The notes below the pieces were generated by a model. That model was not told the origin of the DNA, made no database searches, and was given only the letters and a program-made list of their open reading frames with translations. A DNA stretch of 64,000 bases, from positions 686,077,363-686,141,362 of the forward strand of contig NC_057803.1 of assembly GCF_018294505.1 (NCBI RefSeq). Reading direction: 5' to 3'. Origin of the DNA: Triticum aestivum (Eukaryota; Streptophyta; Magnoliopsida; Poales; Poaceae). Below, piece after piece: positions 46,201 to 56,825 of the stretch (its first letter is position 1; every line of letters begins with the position of its first letter). Position numbers and translations under genes: made by a program.

Positions 46201-47165
46201 TATGCCAAATTTATGTTGATGATATCATATTTGGTTCAACTAACCCTCTCTTTAGTGAAAAGTTTGGAAAGCTTATGTCAGAGAAGTTTGAGATGTCTAT
46301 GATGAGTGAACTCAAATTCTTTCTCGGTTTGCAAATCAAGCAAACTAAGGAAGGTACATTTGTCTCTCAAACGAAGTACACCAAGGACTTATTCAAGAAG
46401 TTCAATATGCAAGAATGCAAAGGTATGTCTACACCCATGCCTACTAGTGGACATAATGATTTGACCAAAGATGGTGAACCGGTTGATCAAAAGGTTTATC
46501 GCTCTATGATTGGTTCATTGTTATACCTATGTGCTTCACGTCCCGATATTATGCTAAGCGTGTGCATGTGTGCACGATATCAAGCTGCTCCTAAAGAATG
46601 TCATCTTAAGGCTGTGAAAAGGATAGTGAGATATTTAATCCATACACCAAATTTTGGCATTTGGTATCCTAAGAGGTCTTCTTTTGATCTTGTTGGCTAT
46701 TCCGACTCGGATTATGCCGGAGACAAGGTTGATAGAAAGTCCACTTCGGGTACTTGTCAATTTCTTGGTAGATCTCTTGTGTCTTGGTCTTCCAAGAAAC
46801 AAAACTCGGTATCCTTATCCACCGCCGAAGCGGAATACATTGCCGCTGGTTCATGTTGTGCTCAATTACTTTGGATGACCCAAACTCTTAAAGATTATGG
46901 GATTTATGTGAAACATGTTCCACTGCTTTGTGACAATGAAAGTGCTATCAAAATTGGTCATAATCCTGTACAACATTCTCGAACTAAGCATATTGAAGTT
47001 CGTCATCATTTCATTCGAGACCATGTTGCTAAGGGTGACATTAATCTTAAGCACGTTCGCACCGATAAGCAATTAGTGGATATATTTACTAAACCTCTTG
47101 ATGAGAAAGTATTTTGCAGGTTGAGAGGTGAATTGAACATCATTGATGCTTCGAACTTGGAGTAG
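43227..47165 (+). CDS. Copia gag-pol polyprotein
   Basis: A single frame of 1312 residues from ATG at 43227, just after the primer-binding site. Residues 1-225 are a shortened gag with an acidic tract and no CCHC zinc knuckle. The protease motif DSGC is at 226-229. The integrase zinc region has H356, H361, C390 and C393; its catalytic core has D421, D484 and E520, with GVVERKNRT following. The reverse transcriptase has ARLVAQGYTQVEGMDYGETY and the catalytic YVDD near 996. RNase H follows, with YSDSDYAGD and STAEAEYIA, and the frame ends near the usual Copia terminus. The domain order PR-INT-RT-RH is that of Copia. The protein would copy and integrate the element from virus-like particles in the cytoplasm. 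The frame is open, but loss of most of gag may prevent it from forming particles by itself. Confidence 0.93.
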   Translation: MDVSTLGSLRHRVPILDGEYFHEWKNEMLVIFNQYHLNKYIASPCAPHIDPLHPTLDEDIDMIRNLRTIELIIRGLPKNLIASLPTLNCAYTIWKFLEERFPDHSLKTLDEILHKSIALSKMNSSDPSFGNCLFELTNLKHAKGDVGIISDIIFEAIRIHKSDHFDDHLSNELPSLGNDESQDHDEHGYYDDDDDSDFDLDDAMRHFGLMANLRGYESGGKEWVLDSGCTDHMTGDEEMFRELAENDGPRKYVTFGDNSKGKVVGLGKVAISHDSSIQNVMLVESLGYNLLSVSRLADFGLNVLFTEVDCQVFRRDNHKMVFTGMRRGDLYIVDFSKKAQPKTCFVAKSSKGWLWHRRLGHVGMRNLDKLIKGNHILGVNDVIFDKDRLCSACQAGKQVGGRHPVKNIMTTRRPLELLHMDLFGPNAYKSLGGNSFGLVIVDDFSRFTWVFFLNDKSQVQKIFKNFARKAQNQFDVKIKKVRSDNGTEFKNANVDTFLDEEGISHEFSATYTPQQNGVVERKNRTLIEMARTMLDEYKTPKHFWAEAVETACHATNRLYLHKLLGKTAYELLTGNKPQVGYFRVFGSKCYILDKHRRSKFAPKSHEGFLLGYGSNSHTYRVYNNFTRKVEETVDVKFDESNGSQVEQLPIDVGDKDPSEAIQDLSIGKIRPTEVKESTSSVQVEASTSRQGEPRIDTEASTSGTHQDEENEEMHQDEHQQPPSPPRQENDDVNNEEGQEEEQDEEDVQRRPKQKLSRVRARIAKDHPVEQILNDIQTGRITRSKTRLANFCENYSFISSIEPMKVEEALEDPDWINAMHEELHNFERNQVWTLVEKPDNNHNIIGTKWVFRNKQDEDGQVVRNKARLVAQGYTQVEGMDYGETYAPVARLESIRILLAYANHHNITLYQMDIKSAFLNGEIEEEVYVKQPPGFINPKKPNHVYKLHKALYGLKQAPRAWYKCLTKFLITSGFEIGKIDSTLFTKRVNGELFVCQIYVDDIIFGSTNPLFSEKFGKLMSEKFEMSMMSELKFFLGLQIKQTKEGTFVSQTKYTKDLFKKFNMQECKGMSTPMPTSGHNDLTKDGEPVDQKVYRSMIGSLLYLCASRPDIMLSVCMCARYQAAPKECHLKAVKRIVRYLIHTPNFGIWYPKRSSFDLVGYSDSDYAGDKVDRKSTSGTCQFLGRSLVSWSSKKQNSVSLSTAEAEYIAAGSCCAQLLWMTQTLKDYGIYVKHVPLLCDNESAIKIGHNPVQHSRTKHIEVRHHFIRDHVAKGDINLKHVRTDKQLVDIFTKPLDEKVFCRLRGELNIIDASNLE

Positions 47166-49176
47166 AAACTCCACTGGATACATGCAAGACATGAGCTTAT
47201 GACTAATCCATGATATATCTCTTATGATGACTATCTTATGTCTTGGATATATTTGTACCTTGCATGTTGTCTAACCCATGTAGGTGCTTGGTTGAATCTA
47301 ATTCCATGAGATTATGACTCACTCACATCTTGAGCAATCTCTACATCACCAAGACTCTACACAATGGTGGTTGAAGACAAGGAAGCACAAAACCATTCAA
47401 ACATATCCTTTGACAAATTCTATGTTGAGCTTCATGATTGTCATTTTTGGATACACAAGTGCTCTTCCTTGCAAGAACTAACCCATGTAGGTAGATGAAA
47501 TCAAACTCCAAGTGGTGCTCCCAACTCTTGATGAGCTACATCAACCTTGAGCACCCACACAAGTTCAACTACATGAGCAAGAACCACACCACCACCCAAG
47601 GTATGTTATTCCATCTTAGAGAAGCTTTACTCCAAGACATGAGTCAAAGCAACTCAACAAGATGTGAATACATCAAGATGCTTAAACGAAAAATGGTAAC
47701 CCCATTTTGAGCTTAAACGATGAGTATGACCTATGATCAAGTGTTCTCACTTGACTCCTAAGTCAATATACTCTAACATAGGTGACTATGTCACCGCCCA
47801 ACTCTAGATGAAGTTCTCTTGTGTTCTTTTCTGTGTTATTGCATTTGTCTCATGCATGTTTAGTTTCTTTCTCTTTTTCAACAACAAAAAAAAACTCCAT
47901 CTAGATCTTTCAGTTTCTTCTCTTTTCTCTTTGTTTTTGTTCTGCATTTTCTGCATTTAATTCCTTGCAAATCCTTCAGGTAATTCATTGCAAATCTTTG
48001 TGAGATCCTACATGTCTAGTGAGCTGAGGTGACAAGTGTTTTTCTCTGTGTAAACTCAGTTTCACCGACTTGCAATTTTCGGTCCAACCGAATCTTTTCG
48101 GTACCACCGAAATATGCCACTCGGTGCCACCGACTTTGCAATCAGAAAAACAGTTTGCCACTTGTTCTACATTTCTTCTGATCCAGCTCCACTCAATGAA
48201 TCTTGTCCTCTACAAGCATCACAATTTTATCCTTTGCTTTGTGCTGAGTCTCAAGGACCAAACCTATACGACGGATTCCAAAAAGCCCTTCTTGGAAATT
48301 GATGTCAAAAGGGGAGAGAGAGATCACATCAAAGCTTGCAGGAGAAAGAGATCACATCAAAGCACATCAAAGCTCAAGGGGGAGAGAAAGTCTCAAGGAT
48401 CCCAGATGTTGTTAAGGGGGAGAGAGAGATTTCCCAGATGTTATTAAGGGGGAGAGAGAGATTTCCAGGGAGAGAAAATACTCAAGGATCCCAGATGCTT
48501 GATATTCAAGAGGAGAGATGTCACATGTCTTTTTGGGGGAAAGACATGTATACATGTATTTGCATTAAGTTCTATTCATTTGTATCTTTTAGCTCTGATT
48601 TTCTGTTCCCTATCTTCTCCCAATATCCCATGTAAGATTCAGGGGGAGCAAGACACCTAAGGGAAAGAAATCAGTCAAATTCATTGCATATCTTTATTCT
48701 TGGGGACATGTTGAATCCAATGTGGTACCTTGTACTCACTCTCTACATGTCATCCCAGTCTTGGTATTCTTGTGGTTTCTTTTGTTTGCTCTGGCTAGTG
48801 GATGTACCTGTGTTATCTAACTTTGTTTGTGCAGGTTCATTCCATCCTAAGCCAACTCAAGACCACAAGGTAAGTATATGCATCAAAATCATGAGTATGA
48901 GGAGTTCTTGCTTATGTACATACTGTTTGCAAGAAGGACTCATGAGCATGAAGGTATTTTCCTTGACAATCTTTTGCTCTGATGCATATGGCCAAGATAC
49001 ATGTAACACATTGCCTACTCTGTCATGGTTATGCTCTCACATACCTCTATATTTCATATTTACATGAGTGCATACATGTAGGGGGAGCCTATGCTTGTTA
49101 CATGTCCTTCCAAAGCTTTACTTTCTGTTCTTTATATCTTTATCTAAAGCTTTGATGTATGTTGCCATCAATTACC
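47166..49176 (+). other. Non-coding 3' region of SIRE/Maximus element
   Basis: About 2 kb between the end of pol and the polypurine tract, without a long open frame. Related elements can carry an envelope-like frame here; none is visible. GGGGGAGAGA-type words recur at about 48310-48475, 48530, 48640 and 49080. TCGGT/ACCGA words like those in the LTR recur at 48078-48135. Confidence 0.7.
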
Positions 49177-49190
49177 AAAAAGGGGGAGAT

Positions 49191-51008
49191 TGAAAGCACA
49201 AGTGCTCCCTAGGTGGTTTTGATAATTGATGACAACATATCTCTTGTTGGACTAACATTTCTATCTAGCATCTTTCAGATAAGTTCAACAATGGAGTGGC
49301 ATGGACTAAAGGTTGTGGGAACTCCTTCAAGATGCTAAGGACAAAGGATTGGCTAAAGCCTCAAGCTCAAGACTCTTCATTTTACATTTTAGTGATCCAA
49401 GATCACATTGAGTCCATAGGAAAAGCCAATACTATCAAGGAGGGATGAGGTGTTGCTTAATGAGCCTCTTGCTTCATGTGCTTAGTGATATGCTCCAAAA
49501 CTCTCAACTACTTTCCCACTTCCACATATGACCTAAACCCTAAGCCAAACTCGGTCCTACCGATTCTTTCTATCCGGCGCCACCGAGTTTCACTTGTCAT
49601 AAGCCACTGCCAAACCCTAGCAATTCGGTTCTACCGTTAGGGATCTCGGTCTCACCGAGATGGGATTGCAAACTCTCTGTTTCCCTTTCGTAACTTTTCG
49701 GTCTCACCGAAAGAGCGAACCGGTCCCACCGAGATTGCAATGTAAATTCAGTGTTTCCTTTTTGTAACTTTTCGGTCTCACCGAAAGAGCAAATCGGTCC
49801 CACCGAGTTTACCGGACCAACTCTCTGGTTAGCTTATTACCAAACTCGGTCTCACCGAGTTTGTGTAATCGGTCTCACCGAGATTACGTTATGCCCAAAC
49901 CCTAACCATATCGGTCCTACCGAGTTGCATGTCAGTCCCACCGAAAATCTCTAACGGTCACTAGGTTTACCTTTTCGGTCTGACCGAGTTTGTTGATTCG
50001 GTCCCACCGAGATTGGGAAACTGTGTGTAACGGTTGGATTTTGTGTGGAGGCTATATATACCCCTCCACCTCTTCTTCATTCGTAGAGAGAGCCATTAGA
50101 ACACATACACAATTCCAACTCATATGTTCTGAGAGAGAACCACCTACTCATGTGTTGAGACCAAGATATTCCATTCCTGCCATATGAATCTTGATCTCTA
50201 GCCTTCCCCAAGTTGCTTTCCACTCAAATCTTCTTTCCACCAGATCCAAATCCTATGAGAGAGAGTTGAGTGTTGGGGAGACTATCATTTGAAGCAAAGG
50301 AGTTCATTACCTACACACCATTTGTTACTTCTTGGAGAGTGGTGTCTCCTAGATTGGCTAGGTGTCACTTGGGAGCCTCCGACAAGATTGTGGAGTTGAA
50401 CCAAGGAGTTTGTAAGGGCAAGGAGATCGCCTACTTCGTGAAGATCTACCGCTAGTGAGGCAAGTCCTTCGTGGGCGATGGCCATGGTGGGATAGACAAG
50501 GTTGCTTCTTCGTGGATCCTTTGTGGGTGGTTGCTTCTTCGTGGACCCTTTGTGGGTGGTTGCTTCTTCGTGGACCCTTCGTGGGTGGAGCCCTCCGTGG
50601 ACTCGCGCAACCGTTACCCTTCGTGAGTGGAGCCCTCCGTGGACTCGCGCAACCGTTACCCTTCGTGGGTGAAGCCCTCCGTGGACTCGCGCAACCGTTA
50701 CCCTTCGTGGGTTGAAGTCTCCATCAACGTGGATGTAGGATAGCACCACCTATCCGAACCACGGGAAAAACATCCATATCTCCAATTGCATTTGAATTCT
50801 CCAAACCCTTCCCCTTACATTCTTGCAAGTTGCATGCTTTACATTCCGTTGCTCATATACTCTTTGCATGCTTGCTTGATATGTATTGTGTATGTTAAAA
50901 TTGTGCCTAAAACTCCACTCAAACCAAAAAGGCCTAAAAATTGCAACTTTAGCACTAAGTGTCTAATCACCCCCCCCCCTCTAGACACATCTACTTCTAG
51001 ATCCTACA
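49191..51008 (+). repeat. 3' LTR of SIRE/Maximus element
   Basis: 1818 bases, about 98-99% like the 5' LTR by eye. It lacks a short AC/AAGAGC stretch present in the 5' copy near 42455 and has a longer C run near 50970. Confidence 0.93.
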
Positions 51009-51327
51009 ACCACCACCACGCCGTTGTGCTGCTACTGGATGGAGTCTTCCTCAACCTCTCCCTCTCTCCTTGCTGGATCAAGGCATGGGAGACGTCACCG
51101 GACTGTACGTGTGTTGAACGCGGAGGTGTCGTCCGTTCGGCACTAGGATCTCCGGTGATTTGGATCACGACGAGTACGACTCCTTCAACCTGTTCTCTTG
51201 AACGCTTCCGCATAGCGATCTACAAGGGTATGTAGATGCACTCTCCTTCCCCTCATTGCTGGTTTCTCCATAGATAGATCTTGGTGACACGTAGGAAAAT
51301 TTTGAATTTCTGCTACGTTCCCCAACA
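51009..51327 (+). repeat. 3' LTR of WIS/Angela element, second part
   Basis: Continues the LTR interrupted at 41349 and repeats the ACCAC target. It ends CCCCAACA at 51327 and is followed by the GGCGC duplication of the outer element. Confidence 0.92.
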
Positions 51328-51332
51328 GGCGC

Positions 51333-52510
51333 CCAGCGCGGCCACTACCCCAAACTGTCCACCTCAGCCACGCACACGCCGAGTACGCCCGCGCTCGCCG
51401 CGAGCCCTGTCACGCCGCGCCCGCCGCGAGCCGCCCTAGCATCCGTCGCCGTCCGCTGCAGCGCCTGCCCAGCTCAGCCGCAACAGCACCCACCAGCCTC
51501 GCTTGCCTTGGTTGTCGCGCATGTTCCACGCTCGCGCGGCCGCGTCTGCAGCACTCTGGCAGCCCGCCCCCGGCCACCACGCCGCGTTCTAGCCACCTGC
51601 GCCCGCGCCCCAGCCGCCCTCGCCCGCACCCGCGCTCCAGCCACCCGTGCTCGCGCCNNNNNNNNNNNNNNNNNNNNNNNNNNNNNNNNNNNNNNNNNNN
51701 NNNNNNNNNNNNNNNNNNNNNNNNNNNNNNNNNNNNNNNNNNNNNNNNNNNNNNNNNNNNNNNNNNNNNNNNNNNNNNNNNNNNNNNNNNNNNNNNNNNN
51801 NNNNNNNNNNNNNNNNNNNNNNNNNNNNNNNNNNNNNNNNNNNNNNNNNNNNNNNNNNNNNNNNNNNNNNNNNNNNNNNNNNNNNNNNNNNNNNNNNNNN
51901 NNNNNNNNNNNNNNNNNNNNNNNNNNNNNNNNNNNNNNNNNNNNNNNNNNNNNNNNNNNNNNNNNNNNNNNNNNNNNNNNNNNNNNNNNNNNNNNNNNNN
52001 NNNNNNNNNNNNNNNNNNNNNNNNNNNNNNNNNNNNNNNNNNNNNCACCCCCGCTTGCTCGCGCGCCCACCACCACGCCTTGCTCACGCGCCCGTGCCGC
52101 CGCCCTCCACCGCACTCGCAGCGCCGGCCCGCGCCGCCGCGCCCGTGGCACTCACCGCTCGCTGCCATGCGCCCGCTCGCCGACTGGGGCCTGCAGCTGT
52201 CGCTGGCCTGCGAGGTGCGCGAGCGAAGAGAGAGAGAGAGATCGATGGGAGGGTGACAAATGGGTCCAGGCCCGGACAAGAGCAGTCGGGGAGGACGCAG
52301 AAAGCGTCCGTTTGGTGTCCACTCGACCGCAAAGCCGAACCAAATTTGCACTCGGGACGAGGCAAACTGGACCAGAAACAGACGCTTTTTACGGATGGGG
52401 TCGCGCGTTGGGCCGCTTCATTTGTCCGTTTAGACCCAAACGGACAGGCGCGGGCGATTTGGGGTCGCGCGGCGGAGTTGGCCTGATGGTCGGGGGAACG
52501 GACGCCCGTG
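51333..52510. mobile_element. Right part of GC-rich DNA element, with gap
   Basis: Continues the element seen at 32821-32987. It is extremely GC-rich with Ala/Arg/Pro low-complexity frames on all strands, which I do not treat as genes. A gap of N lies at 51658-52045. The right arm at about 52430-52480 is the inverted partner of the left arm. A GA-repeat tract (AGAGAGAGAGAG) is at about 52229-52241. Confidence 0.4.
51658..52045. other. Assembly gap (388 N)
   Basis: A run of N inside a very GC-rich stretch, where sequencing often fails. Any frame reported across it is artificial. Confidence 0.99.
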
Positions 52511-52890
52511 GCGGCCGATATACCGTGCCCCACGCCCGAACGCATCTGCCCCAGCCCCAGCCTATCGCCGCTATCCAACTCCAAGTCCGCGCAAGAGGCG
52601 AGACAAGAAGAACAGAGCATTTTTTTAGGGATTGGAGCACCTATCGTCGGACTTGACAAATCTGGCCCTCTATACGTCTGCAGACGCGCCCGGACATGTT
52701 CACAGACACATCTGGATGGGCCCTTATATTTCGCTTCCGGCATCCACATATCTCAAAACCAGACTTTTAAATCCATGCATGTCGATCATACAAGCCATTG
52801 TCGCACATAAATAACAAATGTTGGTATCGAACATAAATAGTGTTTACATAAAATTTATTTTAAGTGCACGGCTCAAACATCAGCTCTTTG

Positions 52891-53199
52891 GTTTCCATTG
52901 TGGGTCCACATATACTCCAAAAGATCATTGAGTAGCTGCACGTGCACCTGATGATCACGAAGCATATGATGCATTAGCAGAGAGTTTATAAGTTGAGTTG
53001 CATCTTAATCTTCAGGGATTTCAACTTGTTCTTCAGGTACTTCAAAATCATTGGTTTGGGCTATACCATCATCCTCATCATCGACAATCATATTGTGCAA
53101 AATAACACAACATGTCATGAGTTGTCACAAAGTTTTAGGTTCTCATATCATTGCAGCCCCACGAACAATTCCCAAATGAGCTTGAAGCACATCAAATGT
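52891..53199 (-). pseudogene. Harbinger-type transposase C-terminus remnant
   Basis: One minus-strand frame contains FDVLQAHLGIVRGAAMI, then LMTCCVILHNMIVDDEDD, then HHMLRDHQVHVQLLNDLLEY and MWTHNGN. This is the typical C-terminus of plant Harbinger transposases (Plant_tran family), including the CVILHNMI stretch and the final NDL-E-MW motif. The frame carries three stops, two of which replace residues likely to have been Trp. The rest of the gene upstream (beyond 53199) is replaced by the sequence repeated from 30.4 kb. Non-functional. Confidence 0.7.
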
Positions 53200-53375
53200 G
53201 AGATTCATGTGTCACACTTTCTAGTTTCTGGAAGTCTGTCGTGTTTAAGATTATTACGGAATGTTGAGTTGGTTTTATTTTTCAAGGTGTATCATCATAT
53301 TTCATTGTGTATTAGCAAATCTGCTGTGAAAGAAATGCACTATTATATGTTGGTATACGATGCAACATTATAAAA
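53198..53375. repeat. Uninterrupted copy of the 30.4 kb flank
   Basis: Matches 30370-30517 and then continues directly as TATTATATGTTGGTATACGA, where the other copy has the 1.2 kb GC-rich element. It shows the pre-insertion arrangement, apart from a few bases around the target. Confidence 0.8.
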
Positions 53376-54328
53376 TATGAAATATATCATAACAAAATAT
53401 CATGTAATTCTCCAAAAAAATAAACTTTGCCAAAAATCAAAAGCTTAGCACGGATTGCAAGACAGTGATGGATGAAGTATATCACATAAATGATAGAATA
53501 CCATTTCTCGTCACGAGTAGGACTGGAAGTGATCATATGGATAGATTTTCAACAGTTGCAAAGCCTGATGTGGAAAAATAGGGAGAATGCTATGGTTACA
53601 TAATGCAATGTCCTCTCCGAATAAACATTGTAATCTACATTTCTTATGTTATTTTTTATGACGCGTGCAAGGAGTATGCTACATAAAAGCCATCTCGTGC
53701 GCGGGCATAGGAAGGCAACAGTCACAAACTACACAACACTTGCAAAGCTATGCACTGAATGCATATACGCTTGGCTTGATGTTGAGATTTTCGTAGTTGA
53801 TAAATCTATGGGTACGTAAAACAAATGCACGCATCGGTTGAATTCACAGCGAGGCCAAAGGCAGCGCTGACGTCACAAGTGGGAGTGAGGAGTGTCGACC
53901 CATGTGAGGCCAAGCCAGGACTTCACTGGAGATGGAGACGAGACTGCGAGCAACAACGAGCTGTGATTGGTGTAGGTCGAACAAGTGTGGGCTGTCGAAC
54001 AAATCTGATCAGTGTGCAGGTTTAGAGGGATGGTCAGGGGTAGCGATGGAACTACAGTGGACCATAGAAGGAACAACTAGAGGTTGAAGAAAGAATGGGA
54101 GTCATCCCATTTTGATCCAACGAGAATTTGATGGGCGCAAATACCATTTTCAGGCACATGATGAATTGGCACTCTCTAAAAAATTTAACTCACTATCAAT
54201 CAGTGGATTGACATAATGTCACACACACTATTCTCAAAAGAGAAAAAACAGTTGCACACGCGGTTGATCAGTTTCACACTTCAGCCTGCTAAAATGGAAT
54301 GTCTTTCCTTGCAAAATAATAATGTAAT
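53376..54328. other. No gene seen
   Basis: AT-rich and mixed sequence with short frames only. It may include further Harbinger remnants, but no motif is readable. Confidence 0.3.
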
Positions 54329-54344
54329 AATTTGGAATGTCCTT

Positions 54345-54651
54345 GCGAACCAATATGTGATTGGATGGTTAGTAGTATAGTGGTATCCCAGCATACCAGA
54401 GTTAAAGTGTTAGACCTGACACTGGTGCTCGCATTTTCCGGGACTTATCGCAGGCCTTCCTGTGATGGGATAAGATGTTCCCGTCGACAACGAAGACGTC
54501 TGTGGCGACATCGTGAATCTCAAGATAATGTGCCAACTCAGTCTCTCGGAGGTGCTCATAGGCGTAGAGTGTGCAGGTGTACGCGAAAAAAATAGGATGA
54601 GCGTATGTGCATATATATGAGCGCTGCGTGAGTACTGTGTTCAGAAAAATA
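54345..54651 (+). mobile_element. Au-type SINE
   Basis: A tRNA-like head (GTTAGTAGTATAGTGGTATC resembles box A; GAGTTAAAGTGTTAGACC resembles box B) is followed by the body GACACTGGTGCTCGCATTTT ... CTCAGTCTCTCGGAGGTGCT typical of the Au SINE of grasses. It ends in a TGTGTT-like tail. Imperfect 16-base target duplications flank it at 54329-54344 and 54652-54667, with two differences (AATTTGGAATGTCCTT and AATTTGAAATGTCTTT). Confidence 0.85.
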
Positions 54652-54887
54652 AATTTGAAATGTCTTTCTAGAAGCAAGAAAATGGATCGTTCCTGGAAAG
54701 GGACGTTGTGCATTTTAATACCTAACAATATTGAACGTGATATGATAGTGTACAACAAAGAGTAAATAACAGTCCAAGTGCATGCATAGGCACCAAACCA
54801 GTATTTTGTACCAATATAAATATATATACGTGGGCATTGTTAATGAGATGCAGTAGCAGTAGCATGCATGCATCCACATCACGACTA

Positions 54888-55042
54888 CTCCCTCCGATTT
54901 TAATTATAAGCCTTTTAGAAATTTCAATACAGAGTACATATAGATGTATATAGACATATTTTAAAGTATAAATTCACTTATTTTTCTTGTATGTAGTCTA
55001 TGTTGGAATCCCTAAATGCTCTTATATTTAGAAACGGAGGGC
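54888..55042. mobile_element. Stowaway MITE
   Basis: Starts CTCCCTCCGATTTTAATTAT and ends TTTAGAAACGGAGGGC, flanked by TA on both sides (54886-54887, 55043-55044). It is 155 bases with the typical palindromic interior. Confidence 0.85.
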
Positions 55043-55847
55043 TATTTAAGTCGTGGGTTATGCAGAGGTGGCAGACTTCAAACGTAGGACTAGACCTAGA
55101 TTATCATGCAGACTTCAAACTCTGTATTTCCCTTTCTTGCTTTTAGACCATCGTCCACCAAACCAAGTTGAACGACACCGTCGACACGGTCAGTTCAAAC
55201 GCATATAAAGCGTAGCAGCCAATGCGATTTATCTGGGGATAGATAGTAGTACTAGCTAGGAACGGTTCGACCACATGCTGACCGTTCCGGGTCAACATTG
55301 TAGGCTCGTCCGGAGAATTGACGACGGTATGCCGCAACTTGTAGTACGTCGCCAAGTGCTGGGTCATCAATTACACTCACACGGGGGTAACGAGTAGGGT
55401 GATGAGTTGATCCTGAAATTGGCGCCACCAGATCAACTGATGACGAAGTGGTAAGGGTAATTCAGTTTCAGCCTTTCAGGTCCCGAAAAATGAACAAGTA
55501 GAGAGCACACATTTAGTAGTTTTAAGGAAAACCACTTGTGCGCTGCAAATGTTTTGTCTCCAAGTGCCCGAGCTGTACTTGTGCATTTTGGTTTCAACAC
55601 ACATGTTGTAAAAAAAACCAATGAAATGGAACTTCCTAATAGGATTTTCCATTTTTGATGTTCTTTTTCCTGGGCCAAATCACTTCGCTCTACCATGCTC
55701 ATAATTATTCATGCAGAAACAGAGGCCGTGCCATAGTTCCTTGAACTTTCACTTTTTCGCCAATCAAATGATGTATATGAATTGTATGTCACAGAAAGTT
55801 TGTAATGTTTTTGCGGGCTTTAAAAAAAAGATATTTGTAATGTTGAT
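55043..55847. other. No gene seen
   Basis: Short frames only; none recognised. A small duplication of TGTTGATGCAAGTTT lies at the right edge (55841-55870). Confidence 0.3.
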
Positions 55848-56438
55848 GCAAGTTTAATGTTGATGCAAGTTTTGTGGAGGCCATTAGCGCTGCGATCGTT
55901 GGGGTGGTTGTTAGAAATCATTCTGGAGAAGTTCTTATTTCTTTTTAGGGTTATATTGGTACTTGTCGTAGTGCTGAGGAAGCGGAACTCGAGCGGCCAT
56001 CTCAGGCCTTTACATTGGTATCACTCTTTACAAACCCATTATTTTTTGGAAACTGACTGCTCTTTTGTGGCCTCGGTTTTTCCAAATGATAACCTGAACA
56101 GGTCAAACCTTGTTGATTTGAAGAAGGAAGTGTTGAGTGTCTCCAAGATGATGAGCACTTTAAAAATCACCAAGATTAACAGGAAGGCGAATATGGTGGT
56201 GCATGAGATTACAAAATCTAGTTTTATAAATAGATCATTTGAAGAAGGAAGTGTTGAGTGTCTCCAAGATGATGAGCACTTTAAAAATCACCAAGATTAA
56301 CAGGAAGGCGAATATGGTGGTGCATGAGATTACAAAATCTAGTTTTATAAATAGATCTGATGACATTCTTATTAATAGTGTTCCGCCCTGCATGGCAAGA
56401 GCTGTAACGAATGATTGTACGAACATTTGTGTCAATTA
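55848..56438 (+). pseudogene. RNase H-like fragment of a retroelement
   Basis: Frames in this stretch read DASFVEAISAAIVGVVVRNH, then GTCRSAEEAEL, then ETDCSFVASVFPNDNLNRSN and ITKINRKANMVVHEITKSSF. This is the pattern of the plant RNase H-like domain (RVT_3) found at the end of non-LTR retroelement proteins and in free-standing copies. A stop replaces a residue near 55949 and the frame changes near 56000. A 121-base exact tandem duplication (56116-56236, 56237-56357) repeats part of the C-terminal region. It is a broken fragment without the rest of a LINE. Confidence 0.65.
56116..56357. repeat. Exact 121-base tandem duplication
   Basis: 56116-56236 and 56237-56357 are identical by reading. 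The unit begins ATTTGAAGAAGGAAGTG and ends AAATAGATC. 121 is not a multiple of three, so the frame changes from one copy to the next. Confidence 0.9.
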
Positions 56439-56817
56439 ATTAATGTATGGGTGGGGTTTTAAAAAAGATATTTCTAATGGTATTTCTTTTTCTAATATAT
56501 AGTAACTTGTTTTATGTTCATCAAATTGACGATCTAAACATATGAATGGGCATTATAAACCGGAAGGTAGGGAGTGAAATTTGCCACTTAAACAGTGAAT
56601 TTGATAGTTAATTCAAGTAATTAATATTGATGCGATGACAATTACGAAGTTTGCACACAACTAGGAAGGGATATATCGTAGAAGATCTCATCAAGATCCC
56701 ACTATGTTATTCATAAGTACAATAGCAAATAAATTTCTCCAATACAGTACCTTCCAGCCAAGCTAGCAGATATAGCCCTCAGCTTAGAGTGGATCTTGCT
56801 GGCACCTGGCAGGGGAC
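56439..56817. other. No gene seen
   Basis: AT-rich spacer between the RNase H fragment and the hAT-like element. Confidence 0.3.
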
Positions 56818-56825
56818 TCTAGGAT

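Larger units (their letters stand above)
41350..51008 (+). mobile_element. SIRE/Maximus-type Copia LTR retrotransposon
   Basis: 9659 bases with LTRs TGAAAGCACAAGTGCTCCC ... GATCCTACA at 41350-43171 and 49191-51008. The target duplication ACCAC is at 41345-41349 and 51009-51013, and the uninterrupted site is visible in the 5' LTR of the host element near 34434. The primer-binding site TGGTATCAGAGC (43174-43185) matches initiator Met-tRNA. The polypurine tract AAAAAGGGGGAGA lies just before 49191. The LTRs differ by roughly 23 substitutions by eye (about 1.3%) plus small indels, so the insertion is recent. The polyprotein frame is open. Confidence 0.95.
32988..51327 (+). mobile_element. WIS/Angela-type Copia LTR retrotransposon
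   Basis: Two LTRs starting TGTTGGAAATATGCCC and ending CCCCAACA frame a decayed interior. The five-base target duplication GGCGC is intact on both sides (32983-32987 and 51328-51332). The 3' LTR is split by a second Copia element at 41350-51008. Removing that element and one ACCAC copy gives a 3' LTR of about 1770 bases, matching the 1767-base 5' LTR. I counted about 50 differences between the LTRs by eye, near 2.8%. Confidence 0.92.

Noticed and set aside
51410..52656. Frames of 225-382 codons across the gap
   Set aside because: They are open only because 388 N are read as unknown residues, and the flanks are low-complexity.
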